A DNA stretch of 17,008 nucleotides from Dyella_B sp035486915. Its GTDB lineage: Bacteria; Pseudomonadota; Gammaproteobacteria; Xanthomonadales; Rhodanobacteraceae. The notes below the pieces were generated by a model. It was given only the letters and a program-made list of their open reading frames with translations, was not told where the DNA came from and ran no database searches. Shown in pieces: positions 6,765-14,753 of this stretch. How positions within the stretch are numbered: the first letter of the stretch is position 1; each line of letters starts with the position of its first letter. Location of the stretch: positions 1 through 17,008 of the forward strand of contig NZ_DATHMR010000001.1 of assembly GCF_035486915.1 (NCBI RefSeq), written 5' to 3'. A program made the position numbers and the translations under genes.

Positions 6765-8411
6765 AGGTTTGACGGATTGCGGTACCACGCGCGCACCGAA
6801 TTCGCGCTTTAGCGCCTGCACCAGCGGATCGCCTTCGATGGATTGCTCCGCCGCCGACTGCGCCGCACTGCGTACGCTCGCCGCACGCGCCGCGGGTGTT
6901 TCGGCAGCGCCCTGGCTGTCGCTTACAAAGCGCAGTCGAATGGTTTCACCCAGCACAGCGCTGATGCGATCGGCCATTTGGCTCACCATCGGCTCGACGG
7001 CCAGATGCATGTACGTGGGTTGCAGCGCGAGCACCAGCGTATGGCCATCGCGGTGGTGCAATGCCGAATTCTGTGCGAGCTGGCCGAGCGGTCCACGCAG
7101 GTCGGCACGCTGAATCAGCGCCTCCCAGTCAAGCGGGCCGTTCATGGGCGCAACTGGCGCTGTGGACGCCGCTGGTTTCTCCTGCGCCGGTGCAGGATGT
7201 GAGGAGACGACAGGCCGCACGGCGGCAGGTGGCGCTGCCGCATGGGTGGGGGGTGGCGCTGGCGCGCGTGGGGCTGGCGCAGACGTGGACCGCTGCCCAC
7301 CGCTTGGCGCCGGTGCCGCCTCATCGGATGGACGAAACGCCAGCATGCGCAGCAACGCCATCTCAAAGCCCGTACGCGCATCCGGCGCGAGCGACAAATC
7401 GCGGCGACCTGTCGTTGCGATCTGGTAGTAAAGCTGCACGTCCTCGGCGGCCATGCGTTCGGCGAGGCCAAGCAGCGTGCTGTCATCTGCGTCATTGGCC
7501 TCTGTTCGATAGCCAGGCACCAGCTGGATCAACTGGATGCGATGCAGGGCGGCAGCAAGATCGTCGAGCACGCTGCTAAAATCTGGCGAGTACGACGCAA
7601 CGCGCGTGCATTCGGCCATCAAGGCCTCACCATCGCCAGCGGCGAGCGCAGCGAGCAAGCCAAGCACCTGGCCGCGCTCGACGCTGCCGAGCATCGCCCT
7701 GACGTCATCGGCTTTCAGCGAACCACCGCCGTAAGCGATGGCTTGGTCCAGCAGCGACAAACCATCGCGCATCGAACCATCGGCGCCCCGCGCAAGTTCG
7801 CCAATGGCCGCGTCTTCGTACTCGATGTGTTCGGCGCCGAGGATATGGCGTATTTGACCGCCGATCTGATCGGGCAGCAGGCGCTTGAGATTGAAGCGCA
7901 GGCAGCGGGAAAGCACCGTGACCGGGAGCTTCTGCGGATCGGTGGTCGCCAGGAGAAACTTCACGTGCGGCGGTGGCTCTTCCAGCGTTTTCAACAGCGC
8001 GTTGAACGCGGGCTTGGAGAGCATGTGCACTTCGTCGACCAGATAGACCTTGAAGCGGCCGCGCGCGGGAGCGTACTGTGCGTTCTCGATCACTTCGCGC
8101 ACATCGTCCACGCCCGTGTTGCTGGCTGCGTCGATTTCCAGCAGATCCACGAAGCGGCCGGCATCCACCGCGGTGCAGACACTGCACTCGCCGCAAGGGT
8201 CGGCCGACTCGCCGCGTTCGCAATTGAGCGATTTGGCGAAGATGCGTGCGATTGTCGTCTTGCCCACACCGCGCGTGCCGGTAAACAGATAGGCGTGATG
8301 CATGCGGCCGCTGTCTAGCGCATTGGTCAGCGCGCGTACAACGTGTTCCTGTCCGACGAGTTCGGCGAACTTGCGGGGGCGCCACTTACGCGCGAGTACC
8401 TGATAAGACAT
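6753..8411 (-). CDS. dnaX: DNA polymerase III tau subunit (clamp loader)
   Basis: The protein has 552 residues. The N-terminal clamp-loader ATPase has Walker A GTRGVGKT (45-52), zinc ligands Cys64, Cys73, Cys76 and Cys79, Walker B with Asp126-Glu127 in YLVDEVHM, sensor-1/SRC at 168-170, and GSMRD (212-216) in the sensor-2 region. Domain III follows to about 360, then a Pro/Ala-rich linker (about 363-424), then a C-terminal tau domain that in relatives binds DnaB and the polymerase alpha subunit. I see no A-rich slippery heptamer of the E. coli type near the linker, so a frameshifted gamma form is not evident. It is the first gene of dnaX-ybaB-recR-hinT. The ATG at 8411 gives the usual MSYQVLARKWRP start. 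Confidence 0.97.
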   Translation of the reverse strand: MSYQVLARKWRPRKFAELVGQEHVVRALTNALDSGRMHHAYLFTGTRGVGKTTIARIFAKSLNCERGESADPCGECSVCTAVDAGRFVDLLEIDAASNTGVDDVREVIENAQYAPARGRFKVYLVDEVHMLSKPAFNALLKTLEEPPPHVKFLLATTDPQKLPVTVLSRCLRFNLKRLLPDQIGGQIRHILGAEHIEYEDAAIGELARGADGSMRDGLSLLDQAIAYGGGSLKADDVRAMLGSVERGQVLGLLAALAAGDGEALMAECTRVASYSPDFSSVLDDLAAALHRIQLIQLVPGYRTEANDADDSTLLGLAERMAAEDVQLYYQIATTGRRDLSLAPDARTGFEMALLRMLAFRPSDEAAPAPSGGQRSTSAPAPRAPAPPPTHAAAPPAAVRPVVSSHPAPAQEKPAASTAPVAPMNGPLDWEALIQRADLRGPLGQLAQNSALHHRDGHTLVLALQPTYMHLAVEPMVSQMADRISAVLGETIRLRFVSDSQGAAETPAARAASVRSAAQSAAEQSIEGDPLVQALKREFGARVVPQSVKPFES

Positions 8412-8496
8412 GCGTCACGGTCAGTTGGGGGCGAACCCCGATTGTGCCAAGTCGGTCAAGGCAAGTCATGCAAAGCTTTCGGCACCCGCAAAAGGC
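8412..8496. other. Spacer between ffs and dnaX
   Basis: This 85-bp stretch holds no gene I can support. It must carry the dnaX leader and, probably, the end of the SRP RNA transcript: on the minus strand the RNA helix is followed at once by a GCC-rich run and TTTT. No convincing sigma-70 promoter was found by eye. Confidence 0.4.
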
Positions 8497-8606
8497 GGCG
8501 GCCCCGCCAGCCACACCCCGGCACCCGAATCATTCGCTACCGTTGCTTCCTTCCGGACCTGGCGGGATTCGCAAACTATCGTCGCGGGGGGACCGACGGG
8601 GCCACC
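8497..8606 (-). ncRNA. ffs: Signal recognition particle RNA, small bacterial (4.5S) type
   Basis: On the minus strand the universally conserved core AGGTCCGGAAGGAAGCA is present (forward complement at about 8544-8560), including the GGAA tetraloop and the asymmetric internal loop bases that bind Ffh. The ends pair: GGTGGCCCCG at the 5' side with CGGGGCCGCC at the 3' side, ten base pairs with one G-U wobble. That gives a molecule of about 110 nt, close to the E. coli 4.5S length. The RNA forms the signal recognition particle with Ffh and targets inner-membrane proteins. Exact ends are inferred from pairing. It lies upstream of dnaX on the same strand. Confidence 0.93.
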
Positions 8607-8758
8607 ATAGAGGTGGGCATCGAGGCCCGTGATGCGCGCCAAATGACATCTTGTCGCCCATCGCGCTGAATTTGGTTCTAAAGAGGGACCACCCCTCGTC
8701 TTACCCTTGAATTTCCTACTACTGCGCCAGCGTCCAGGCCGTCGCATCTTTCAATAAC
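8607..8758. other. Spacer between tRNA-Ser and ffs, with a weak hairpin
   Basis: No coding region is supported here. On the minus strand GAGGG (complement of 8693-8697), loop GTGGT and CCCTC (complement of 8683-8687) form a 5-bp stem followed by only three T. This might be a weak terminator for tRNA-Ser. The ffs promoter should lie between this hairpin and 8606, but I cannot pick out convincing boxes. Confidence 0.35.
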
Positions 8759-8851
8759 TGGCGGAGAGAGAGGGATTCGAACCCTCGATACGGGGATAAG
8801 CCGTATACACACTTTCCAGGCGTGCTCCTTCAACCACTCGGACATCTCTCC
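8759..8851 (-). tRNA. tRNA-Ser (anticodon GGA)
   Basis: Read on the minus strand, this 93-nt gene starts GGAGAGATGTCCGAGTGGTT and ends in TCTCTCCG followed by an encoded CCA. The acceptor stem GGAGAGA/TCTCTCC pairs 7 of 7. The anticodon loop is CTGGAAA, giving anticodon GGA (reads UCC and UCU). A long class II variable arm built around TACGGC...CCGTA and a T loop GGTTCGAATCC confirm a serine tRNA. Confidence 0.97.
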
Positions 8852-8896
8852 GCACGCACTACTCGTTTGCCGGCATTCCTGCGACAAAGAAGCGGA

Positions 8897-8925
8897 AGGA
8901 TAACGGTTGCCCTCGGCTCAGACAA
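8897..8925 (-). promoter_or_regulatory. Candidate sigma-70 promoter of tRNA-Ser
   Basis: On the minus strand TTGTCT (8920-8925) and TATCCT (8897-8902) are separated by exactly 17 bp. Each matches four of six consensus bases. Transcription would start near 8890, giving a leader of about 39 nt before the mature tRNA. This is by-eye evidence only. Confidence 0.35.
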
Positions 8926-8938
8926 GAGAGAGACGGGT

Positions 8939-9697
8939 TCAACCGGCGTCGGACCGGGGCGGAGGCGGCGCGGGAATCGGCACGCGCTGGCCCGTTCCGG
9001 CAATGCGATAACCGCGTGCGCCCAACGCAGCACCATCGGCGGCGCTACCGTAGTGATAGAGCACCAGGCGCCTGCGCATCGCAGCGTCATACTCGCGTTC
9101 GATATCGTCGATGCCGGTATGCGACGGATTGCCGACCAATCCGCAATCGTGGGCAATCAATTCGTTACCGCCCGCGTATTGCGATAGCACTTCCGGGAGG
9201 GGCCGCGTATCGCCGGTAAACGCGAAACTGCCCTGTAAGGCGATACCGAACGACGTGCCAGGGCGATGATGCCGCGTCGGAAACACATCGAACCAAAAGC
9301 CGTCCAGCCAGAAGCCGCGCGAACATGGCACCAGGCGAAATGCTTCCCAGTAGTTCACGCCACCTTCCGCCAGTACGCCGGGGTAATCGGCGATGCGCGC
9401 CTGCAACCATGGAACCAGTGCTGCATGTGTGAACACTCGCGTTTGTCCACGCAGCGCATCGTTGAACCACAGTCGTGTGAACAGACGTTCGAGGCCGCCC
9501 ACGTGATCCATGTGCGTGTGCGTGATGTAGAGCGCCTGCGGCGATTCGCCGTACGAGGCCATATAGCGATCGAGCGTATCGGGACCGCAATCGATCAGCA
9601 GCAATGGCTTTCCATCGCGCTCCACGACCGCTGACGACGAACCGAGCTCCACCGCGTGCGCAGCGCCAGTTCCTAGAAAGTGCAGGTACCAGTTCAT
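8939..9697 (-). CDS. Metallo-beta-lactamase-fold hydrolase (RNase Z-like family)
   Basis: From ATG 9697 the protein has 252 residues. It opens with the strand MNWYLHFLGTGAAH and carries metal ligands of the MBL fold: His60, His62, Asp64 and His65 in THTHMDHVGG, His144, Asp163 in AFTGDTRPLPE, and His215 in LYHYGS. The GDTRP segment resembles RNase Z and related phosphodiesterases. The substrate is not predictable, and with only 252 residues and no clear exosite it need not be a tRNase. A longer frame from 9739 exists. The chosen ATG overlaps the kdkA stop (ATGA), a classic coupled junction, so it probably shares the kdkA transcript and may act in envelope sugar metabolism. The C-terminus is a Pro-rich tail. 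Confidence 0.85.
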   Translation of the reverse strand: MNWYLHFLGTGAAHAVELGSSSAVVERDGKPLLLIDCGPDTLDRYMASYGESPQALYITHTHMDHVGGLERLFTRLWFNDALRGQTRVFTHAALVPWLQARIADYPGVLAEGGVNYWEAFRLVPCSRGFWLDGFWFDVFPTRHHRPGTSFGIALQGSFAFTGDTRPLPEVLSQYAGGNELIAHDCGLVGNPSHTGIDDIEREYDAAMRRRLVLYHYGSAADGAALGARGYRIAGTGQRVPIPAPPPPRSDAG

Positions 9698-10449
9698 GCG
9701 CTGAGAGTACGCTCGTAGCCGTACATGAGGGGTGTCCAAATCTTTTTATCGAACGTCGCTTCGCCTTCTTCCGCCGCGCCGAGCTTAAACAGGGAGCGTC
9801 GCAGCCGCTGGAGATTGGCCATGCGCCAGCCCTCCCCCTCCGAACGAATCTCTCCTCGGTCGAAGTCGATCAGATAGAGCGCCGACTCGGCAACCAGAAT
9901 GTTGTGTGCATTGAGGTCGGCATGCCATACACCCTTGCGATGAAAGCGCGCCACCATAGCACCCACTTCCTGCGCAAGTTCCGCATCGAATCGTGCGGCC
10001 GCGACGCATTCGGCCAGCGTGTGTGTGTTGGCAATACGGCGCGTGATCAGGTCGCCACGATAATAAAGTCCAGCGCGTTGATAGCGGGCGGCAACCACTT
10101 GCGGCACCGGCAACTCCCAGCGTGCAATGGCTTGCAGCACGCGGAATTCGGCGAAGCTGCGGGTTTTATCAGCACCGATCCACAGATAGCGATCGCCCAT
10201 CAGGCGAGCCACCATGCCGCCGCGGCGGTAATGGCGCAGTACACACTCACCGGCCGGGGTATCGATCATGGAGACACCGCCACGGCCACCAGCCTGGGCG
10301 CTCAGTGCGCCACGAGCGCGCCAATAGCCGGGGTCGAACCACGAGGCGTCGACTTGTGGCGACACCGTGGCGTCGAACAGAATCGCACCTTCGGCGTCCT
10401 GGCGCAGTTGCTCGTGCATCGGTGCTGCCGTGGCTCCCTCTCGATTCAT
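9694..10449 (-). CDS. kdkA: 3-deoxy-D-manno-octulosonic acid (Kdo) kinase
   Basis: This 251-residue protein has a small eukaryotic-like kinase fold. Its catalytic loop is HRKGVWHADLNAHNILV (170-186), with Asp178 as expected base, and its metal-binding segment is YLIDFDRG (192-199). This combination is characteristic of the KdkA/InaA-type lipopolysaccharide kinases. KdkA phosphorylates the single Kdo residue on lipid A in Haemophilus, Xanthomonas and relatives, on the inner face of the inner membrane. ATG 10449 is the longest start; Met11 (10419) is a weaker alternative. It is divergent from the GT9 gene with only 16 bp between starts and coupled to the downstream MBL hydrolase. Confidence 0.9.
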   Translation of the reverse strand: MNREGATAAPMHEQLRQDAEGAILFDATVSPQVDASWFDPGYWRARGALSAQAGGRGGVSMIDTPAGECVLRHYRRGGMVARLMGDRYLWIGADKTRSFAEFRVLQAIARWELPVPQVVAARYQRAGLYYRGDLITRRIANTHTLAECVAAARFDAELAQEVGAMVARFHRKGVWHADLNAHNILVAESALYLIDFDRGEIRSEGEGWRMANLQRLRRSLFKLGAAEEGEATFDKKIWTPLMYGYERTLSA

Positions 10450-10465
10450 ACCTCGGCGATTCTAC

Positions 10466-11509
10466 ATGTCTGATCCCGCATCCATCTGCCTGCTGCGAAC
10501 GTCCGCCATCGGGGATGTCACCCATGTGGTGCCGCTGGTGCGCACGTTGCAGCAAGCGTGGCCGCAGACCTCACTGACCTGGATCGTGGGCAAGCTGGAA
10601 CGCAAACTGGTGGGCGACCTGCCCGGCGTGGAATTCGTGACGTTCGACAAAGGCGCAGGCTGGGCCGGGATCCGTGAGGTCGGTACCGCGTTACGCGATC
10701 GTCGATTCGACGCGTTGCTGCAGATGCAGGTGGCATTGCGTTCGAACATCCTGAGTCTGGGTATCAAGGCGCGGCGTCGCGTTGGCTACGATCATGCACG
10801 CGCCAAGGATCTGCATGGCCTGGTTATCAACGAGCGCATTCCCGCGCGTTCGGGTGAACACGTCCTGGATGCCATCGGCAGTTTTTGCGAACCGCTCGGA
10901 TTGAAACAGACCAGTGTGCGTTGGGATATTCCCATTCCCGACGATGCGCACGCCTGGGTGGCGGAGCAGTTGCCTGGCGATCAACCCACGTTGTTGGTAA
11001 GCCCAACCTCCAGCCATTCGCTGCGAAACTGGCTGCCTGAGCGCTACGCCGCCGCGATGGACCACGCAGCGTCGCGTAAATGGCGCGTGGTGTTGATCGG
11101 CGGCCCCTCTGCCAATGAGCGTGAGATGGCGGATGCTGTACTCGCGGCCTGCCACCACCGGCCGCTCGATCTGACTGGCAAGGACACGCTCAAGAAACTG
11201 ATGGCCATGTTCTGCCGCACACAGTTGTTGCTGACACCGGATTCCGGGCCGATGCACATGGCCAATTCGGTGGGCATGAAAGTGCTTGGATTGCATGCTG
11301 CAAGCAACCCCAACCGCTCCGGCCCGTATTCCGATCGGCGCTGGTGCGTCGACAAATACGACGCAGCCTCACGCAAATATCTGGGCAAACCCGCGAGTGA
11401 GATTCCCTGGGGTAGCAAGATCGAACGCCCCGGCGTCATGGAACTGATCGAAGTGAACGACGTAATCGATCGCTTCGAGGCCGCCGCCGCTGCCTCGAAC
11501 ATCCGTTAG
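10466..11509 (+). CDS. Glycosyltransferase family 9, heptosyltransferase-like
   Basis: From ATG 10466 the protein has 347 residues. A longer frame from 10367 runs over kdkA and is unlikely. The N-terminus ICLLRTSAIGDVTHVVPLVR (7-26), with Asp17, is the classic GT9 acceptor-site segment. The C-terminal ADP-heptose pocket is represented by PTSSHSLRNWLPERYA (180-195), VLIGGPSANERE and LLTPDSGPMHMANSVG (255-270). GT9 enzymes such as WaaC and WaaF add heptose to the LPS inner core in the cytoplasm. The exact sugar and position cannot be assigned. It lies beside kdkA, and its stop is 3 bp from the convergent DUF6165 stop. I see no strong ribosome binding site. Confidence 0.9.
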   Translation: MSDPASICLLRTSAIGDVTHVVPLVRTLQQAWPQTSLTWIVGKLERKLVGDLPGVEFVTFDKGAGWAGIREVGTALRDRRFDALLQMQVALRSNILSLGIKARRRVGYDHARAKDLHGLVINERIPARSGEHVLDAIGSFCEPLGLKQTSVRWDIPIPDDAHAWVAEQLPGDQPTLLVSPTSSHSLRNWLPERYAAAMDHAASRKWRVVLIGGPSANEREMADAVLAACHHRPLDLTGKDTLKKLMAMFCRTQLLLTPDSGPMHMANSVGMKVLGLHAASNPNRSGPYSDRRWCVDKYDAASRKYLGKPASEIPWGSKIERPGVMELIEVNDVIDRFEAAAAASNIR

Positions 11510-11512
11510 CGA

Positions 11513-11911
11513 TTATTTCTGACGGTAATCCTGATACGACTTTTCTTCGACCAACTGCGAACCCAGCTTCACGTTGATCTCGCGCTTCACGGCAGCGCGT
11601 TCGTCGTTCTCGAAATACACCGAACGCGCAAGCTCGATGAACTCCTTGTCGAATTCCTGTGCCTTTTCTTTCAGGCGGATGCGGTCTTCGATATCCCACA
11701 AGGTTTCGTTCACGGCCAGCAGGCGTGCGCGCTCCTTGCTGATGTCCGTCTGCGAAGCATGATGATTGGCCCATGTCGCATTGAGCAAATTCAGCTCGTT
11801 ATGCACGTTAGCCAATTTCGACTCATCGGTGATAAGGCGCGCTTTGATCTCGAGAATCGTAATCTTGTCGATCAGCTCGCCGAAGGACACCGGTACCTGG
11901 ATCAGGCTCAT
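11513..11911 (-). CDS. DUF6165 family protein
   Basis: This is a small, charged, mostly helical protein of 132 residues from ATG 11911, preceded by GAGG about five bases upstream. A longer frame from 11956 adds 15 residues without a ribosome binding site. It begins MSLIQVPVSFGELIDKITIL and continues with helices rich in Glu, Lys and Leu (ESKLANVHNELNLLNATW, AVNETLWDIEDRIRLKEKAQ). It ends YQDYRQK, with no signal peptide or membrane helix. The start and length fit the uncharacterised DUF6165 family, seen near LPS genes in Proteobacteria. Its place between a GT9 gene and lpxK suggests an accessory role in LPS synthesis; the function is unknown. Confidence 0.82.
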   Translation of the reverse strand: MSLIQVPVSFGELIDKITILEIKARLITDESKLANVHNELNLLNATWANHHASQTDISKERARLLAVNETLWDIEDRIRLKEKAQEFDKEFIELARSVYFENDERAAVKREINVKLGSQLVEEKSYQDYRQK

Positions 11912-11984
11912 GACAACCTCGTAACAAAAGACTTCAGCCGGCTCGGGCCGGAACAACGCCTATGATAACGCTGCTGGCGTGGCT

Positions 11985-12965
11985 TTATCGCGTCTTTGAA
12001 CGTATACGCGTGCTTAATTCGTCGTAAAAAGATACCGGAAGCTCCGCTTTGACGGGCACGCTCGACCAATTCGTCTTGGCGAAGCCGCGACACTTGATCG
12101 CATCTTTTTCGGTCATCAACACCGGCAAATCGTCGCCAAAAGCGAAGTCTGCAGGAACAAACGCGTGATGATCGTCTAACGGGTGTGCGATCACGTGAAT
12201 ACCCTGCGCTTCAAGGCTTGCAAAGAAGCGGTGCGGATTGCCAATCGCAGCGACGGCATGCACGCGCATACCGGAGAAGTGCGCAATCGCTCGTTCATGC
12301 CCGTCGACCAGCGCTCGCACCACGCCGCCGCGAAGCAGCATTAGCACTTCACCCGTTTGAGGATCGCCGCCATTGCAGATTCGAAAATCAACAACATCCA
12401 GGCGACTCAGCGGTTCGCGTAATGGCCCCGCAGGTAATAGCTGTGCGTTACCGAAGCGACGCTCGCCATCGATGACGCAAATTTCGATATCGCGCGCGAG
12501 CCGGTAATGCTGTAAGCCGTCGTCAGCGATCAGTACATCGCATCCTTGATTGACAAGCAGTTGCGCAGCGGCCGGCCTGTCGCGCCCGACGGCCACAGGT
12601 ACACCGGTCGTACGAATCAACGCGGGTTCGTCGCCGACCTCGGAAGGATTCGGCGCATCGCCCAGCAGCAGCGGTTCGCGCTGCGTTCCACCGTAGCCTC
12701 GACTCACAACACCCGGCCGATAACCACGCGCGCGAAGTGCGTCAACCAGCGCCAGCGTAAGAGGTGTCTTGCCGGTGCCGCCGGTTGTGATATTTCCCAC
12801 CACAATGACAGGGCACGACAACCGTACCGCGCGAAGCATTCCAGCGCGATAAAGCGCGCGACGAACCGCGATTACTGCGCCATACAAACCCGCAAGCGGA
12901 TAACACCACCAAGGCAGGCGCCCTTTGCCGTACCAACCCGCCTGGAGCGCTTCGGCCAAGGTCAT
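11985..12965 (-). CDS. lpxK: Tetraacyldisaccharide 4'-kinase (lipid A 4'-kinase)
   Basis: This 326-residue protein has the usual LpxK length. An N-terminal membrane-associated helix (about 20-40, WWCYPLAGLYGAVIAVRRAL) precedes VPVI-type strands and the P-loop GNITTGGTGKTP, with Lys66. SRGYGG at 89-93 and DDGLQH (148-153) are further family signatures. The C-terminus has VLMTEKDAIKC, also diagnostic. LpxK adds the 4'-phosphate to the lipid A disaccharide at the inner membrane. The gene follows msbA by 3 bp, the common msbA-lpxK pairing. It ends with SKTR and a TAA at 11985-11987. Confidence 0.97.
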   Translation of the reverse strand: MTLAEALQAGWYGKGRLPWWCYPLAGLYGAVIAVRRALYRAGMLRAVRLSCPVIVVGNITTGGTGKTPLTLALVDALRARGYRPGVVSRGYGGTQREPLLLGDAPNPSEVGDEPALIRTTGVPVAVGRDRPAAAQLLVNQGCDVLIADDGLQHYRLARDIEICVIDGERRFGNAQLLPAGPLREPLSRLDVVDFRICNGGDPQTGEVLMLLRGGVVRALVDGHERAIAHFSGMRVHAVAAIGNPHRFFASLEAQGIHVIAHPLDDHHAFVPADFAFGDDLPVLMTEKDAIKCRGFAKTNWSSVPVKAELPVSFYDELSTRIRSKTR

Positions 12966-12968
12966 GGG

Positions 12969-14753
12969 TCAGTCGGCGGAGACGGCGACAGGACGCTCGT
13001 TGAATTGCATCCGGTGCAAGGCTGCGTAGTGGCCGCCCATGGCGAGCAACTCGCTATGCGTGCCGCGCTCGATGATCTCGCCATGATCCATCACCGCAAT
13101 CTGATCGGCGTGTTCAATCGTCGACAAGCGATGGGCGATGACCAGCGTGGTTCGATCCTTCATCAGCCGCTGCAGCGCTTGCTGAATGAGGCGCTCCGAC
13201 TCCGTATCGAGCGCACTGGTTGCTTCGTCAAGAACGAGAATAGGCGCATTCTTCAGAATCGCCCTGGCGATGGCGATTCGCTGACGCTGACCACCCGAGA
13301 GCATATTGCCGCCCTCGCCTATCTGACTGTGAATGCCCTTGGGCAAGCGCTGGATAAATTCCATCGCGTTGGCGGCTTCTGCCGCAGCGACGATTTCCTG
13401 CTCGCTCGCACCCGCCAATTCGCCGTAAGCGATGTTTTCGGCAACGGTGCCATCGAACAGCACAACGCTCTGCCCCACCCAGGCAATTTGCCGGCGTAAG
13501 GAGGGCAGCGTGTAGGACTCGTAGTTCGCGCCATCGAGCAGGATGCGTCCACTAGTTGGTTCGTTGAACCGCGGCAAAAGACTCACAAGGCTGCTCTTGC
13601 CGCTACCGGAACGCCCAACCAGCGCGGTAACGGTGCCCGGCGCACAATGCAGGCTTACGCGGGAAAGCGCTTCAAAGTCGCCGCGCGGATAGACGAGGCG
13701 AACATCCTCGAAGCGCAAGTCGCCGGTCGTGCGTTCAAGCACCTGCGTACCGTGATCGATTTCCGGCGGCGTATCGATCAGTTCGAACAGACTTTCTGCG
13801 GCCGAGATGCCGGTTTGAATCGTGGATTGCACATTCGCCAGCCGCTTCAGCGACGGTAGCATCGCACCCATCGCCGTAAGCACCGCAATGAAAACACCCG
13901 GCGAGATGCTGTTGATGATGAACGGACGCGAGCCAAGAAAAATCAGGCCCGCCAGTGCAAAGGAGGCCACCGTCTGGATAGCGGAACCCGACGTCGCACT
14001 GGTCGCCGCAATCTTCAAGTTCAGATAGCGCGCCCGATCCGTAACGTCCCTGAAGCGCGTGGCCGCATGTTCCTGACCACCGTAAATGCGCACTTCGCGA
14101 TGGGCCTCGACCGCTTCCTGTACGGTGCCGGTGACCGAACCCATCATGTTCTGGATACGGCGGCTGATAACGCGATAACGACGGCTGACCAATGCAGCGA
14201 TCAACACGATAGCGGGAATCAGCACGATCAGCGCCAGCGTAAGGTAGGCACTGTTATGCAACATGACCGCGAACATGAAGATGACCATCGCACCTTCTGT
14301 CACCGCCACCTTTAATGCATCGGTCGATGCACCGGCGATCTGCTCGCTCGTGAAGGTGATACGCGATATCTGGTGACCCGAATGCTCGTTGCCAAAAAAA
14401 GCCGCAGGCAAGCGCAAGTACGCCGCAAAGACATCGCGCTGCATGACCTGCACGACGTGGCGCCCGATGTAGGAAATGCCGTAGTTACCGAAAAAGGCCG
14501 CAACGCCACGGATGAGAAACACCCCAATGATCCAGATTGGCGTCCAGAAAATGAGGTACGGATCTTTCTTGGCAAACAGATCGTCCATGATCGGACGCAG
14601 TTTGTTGGTAAAGAGCGCAAGACAGCCGCTATCTATCGCCATGCCGATAATGGCGATGATCGCAACAGGCCAGTAGCGCGCCGAATAGCCAAGCAGCCGC
14701 TTATACACAGCCCGGCTTTTTGCATCCCAAAGCGGGACTTTCTTACCGCTCAT
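12969..14753 (-). CDS. msbA: Lipid A-core flippase MsbA (ABC exporter)
   Basis: This is a 594-residue fused ABC exporter. Six membrane helices fill roughly residues 28-305. The nucleotide-binding domain has Walker A GRSGSGKSS (380-388), Q-loop GQ near 427, signature LSGGQRQR (485-492), Walker B ILVLDEATSALD (505-516) and the switch histidine 541 in IAHRLSTI. MsbA flips core-lipid A across the inner membrane. The order exbD-msbA-lpxK identifies it as MsbA over other exporters. Its ATG lies inside the exbD stop (ATGA), so it is coupled to exbD, and lpxK starts 3 bp after its stop. Confidence 0.96.
   Translation of the reverse strand: MSGKKVPLWDAKSRAVYKRLLGYSARYWPVAIIAIIGMAIDSGCLALFTNKLRPIMDDLFAKKDPYLIFWTPIWIIGVFLIRGVAAFFGNYGISYIGRHVVQVMQRDVFAAYLRLPAAFFGNEHSGHQISRITFTSEQIAGASTDALKVAVTEGAMVIFMFAVMLHNSAYLTLALIVLIPAIVLIAALVSRRYRVISRRIQNMMGSVTGTVQEAVEAHREVRIYGGQEHAATRFRDVTDRARYLNLKIAATSATSGSAIQTVASFALAGLIFLGSRPFIINSISPGVFIAVLTAMGAMLPSLKRLANVQSTIQTGISAAESLFELIDTPPEIDHGTQVLERTTGDLRFEDVRLVYPRGDFEALSRVSLHCAPGTVTALVGRSGSGKSSLVSLLPRFNEPTSGRILLDGANYESYTLPSLRRQIAWVGQSVVLFDGTVAENIAYGELAGASEQEIVAAAEAANAMEFIQRLPKGIHSQIGEGGNMLSGGQRQRIAIARAILKNAPILVLDEATSALDTESERLIQQALQRLMKDRTTLVIAHRLSTIEHADQIAVMDHGEIIERGTHSELLAMGGHYAALHRMQFNERPVAVSAD

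Noticed and set aside
7242..8318. A 358-codon plus-strand open frame opposite dnaX
   Set aside because: It is a shadow of a GC-rich real gene: no recognisable domain, composition unlike a protein, and DnaX on the other strand is complete.
9604..10473. A 289-codon plus-strand frame opposite kdkA and the MBL gene
   Set aside because: Both genes on the minus strand have full catalytic motifs; the plus frame has no domain features.
11938..11951. Hairpin CCGGC-TCGG-GCCGG between lpxK and the DUF6165 gene
   Set aside because: The stem is only 5 bp and the nearest T run on the minus strand is several bases away, so it is not a convincing terminator.
12546..13499. A 317-codon plus-strand frame opposite lpxK and msbA
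   Set aside because: It crosses the boundary of two certain genes and has Arg/His/Gln-rich shadow composition.
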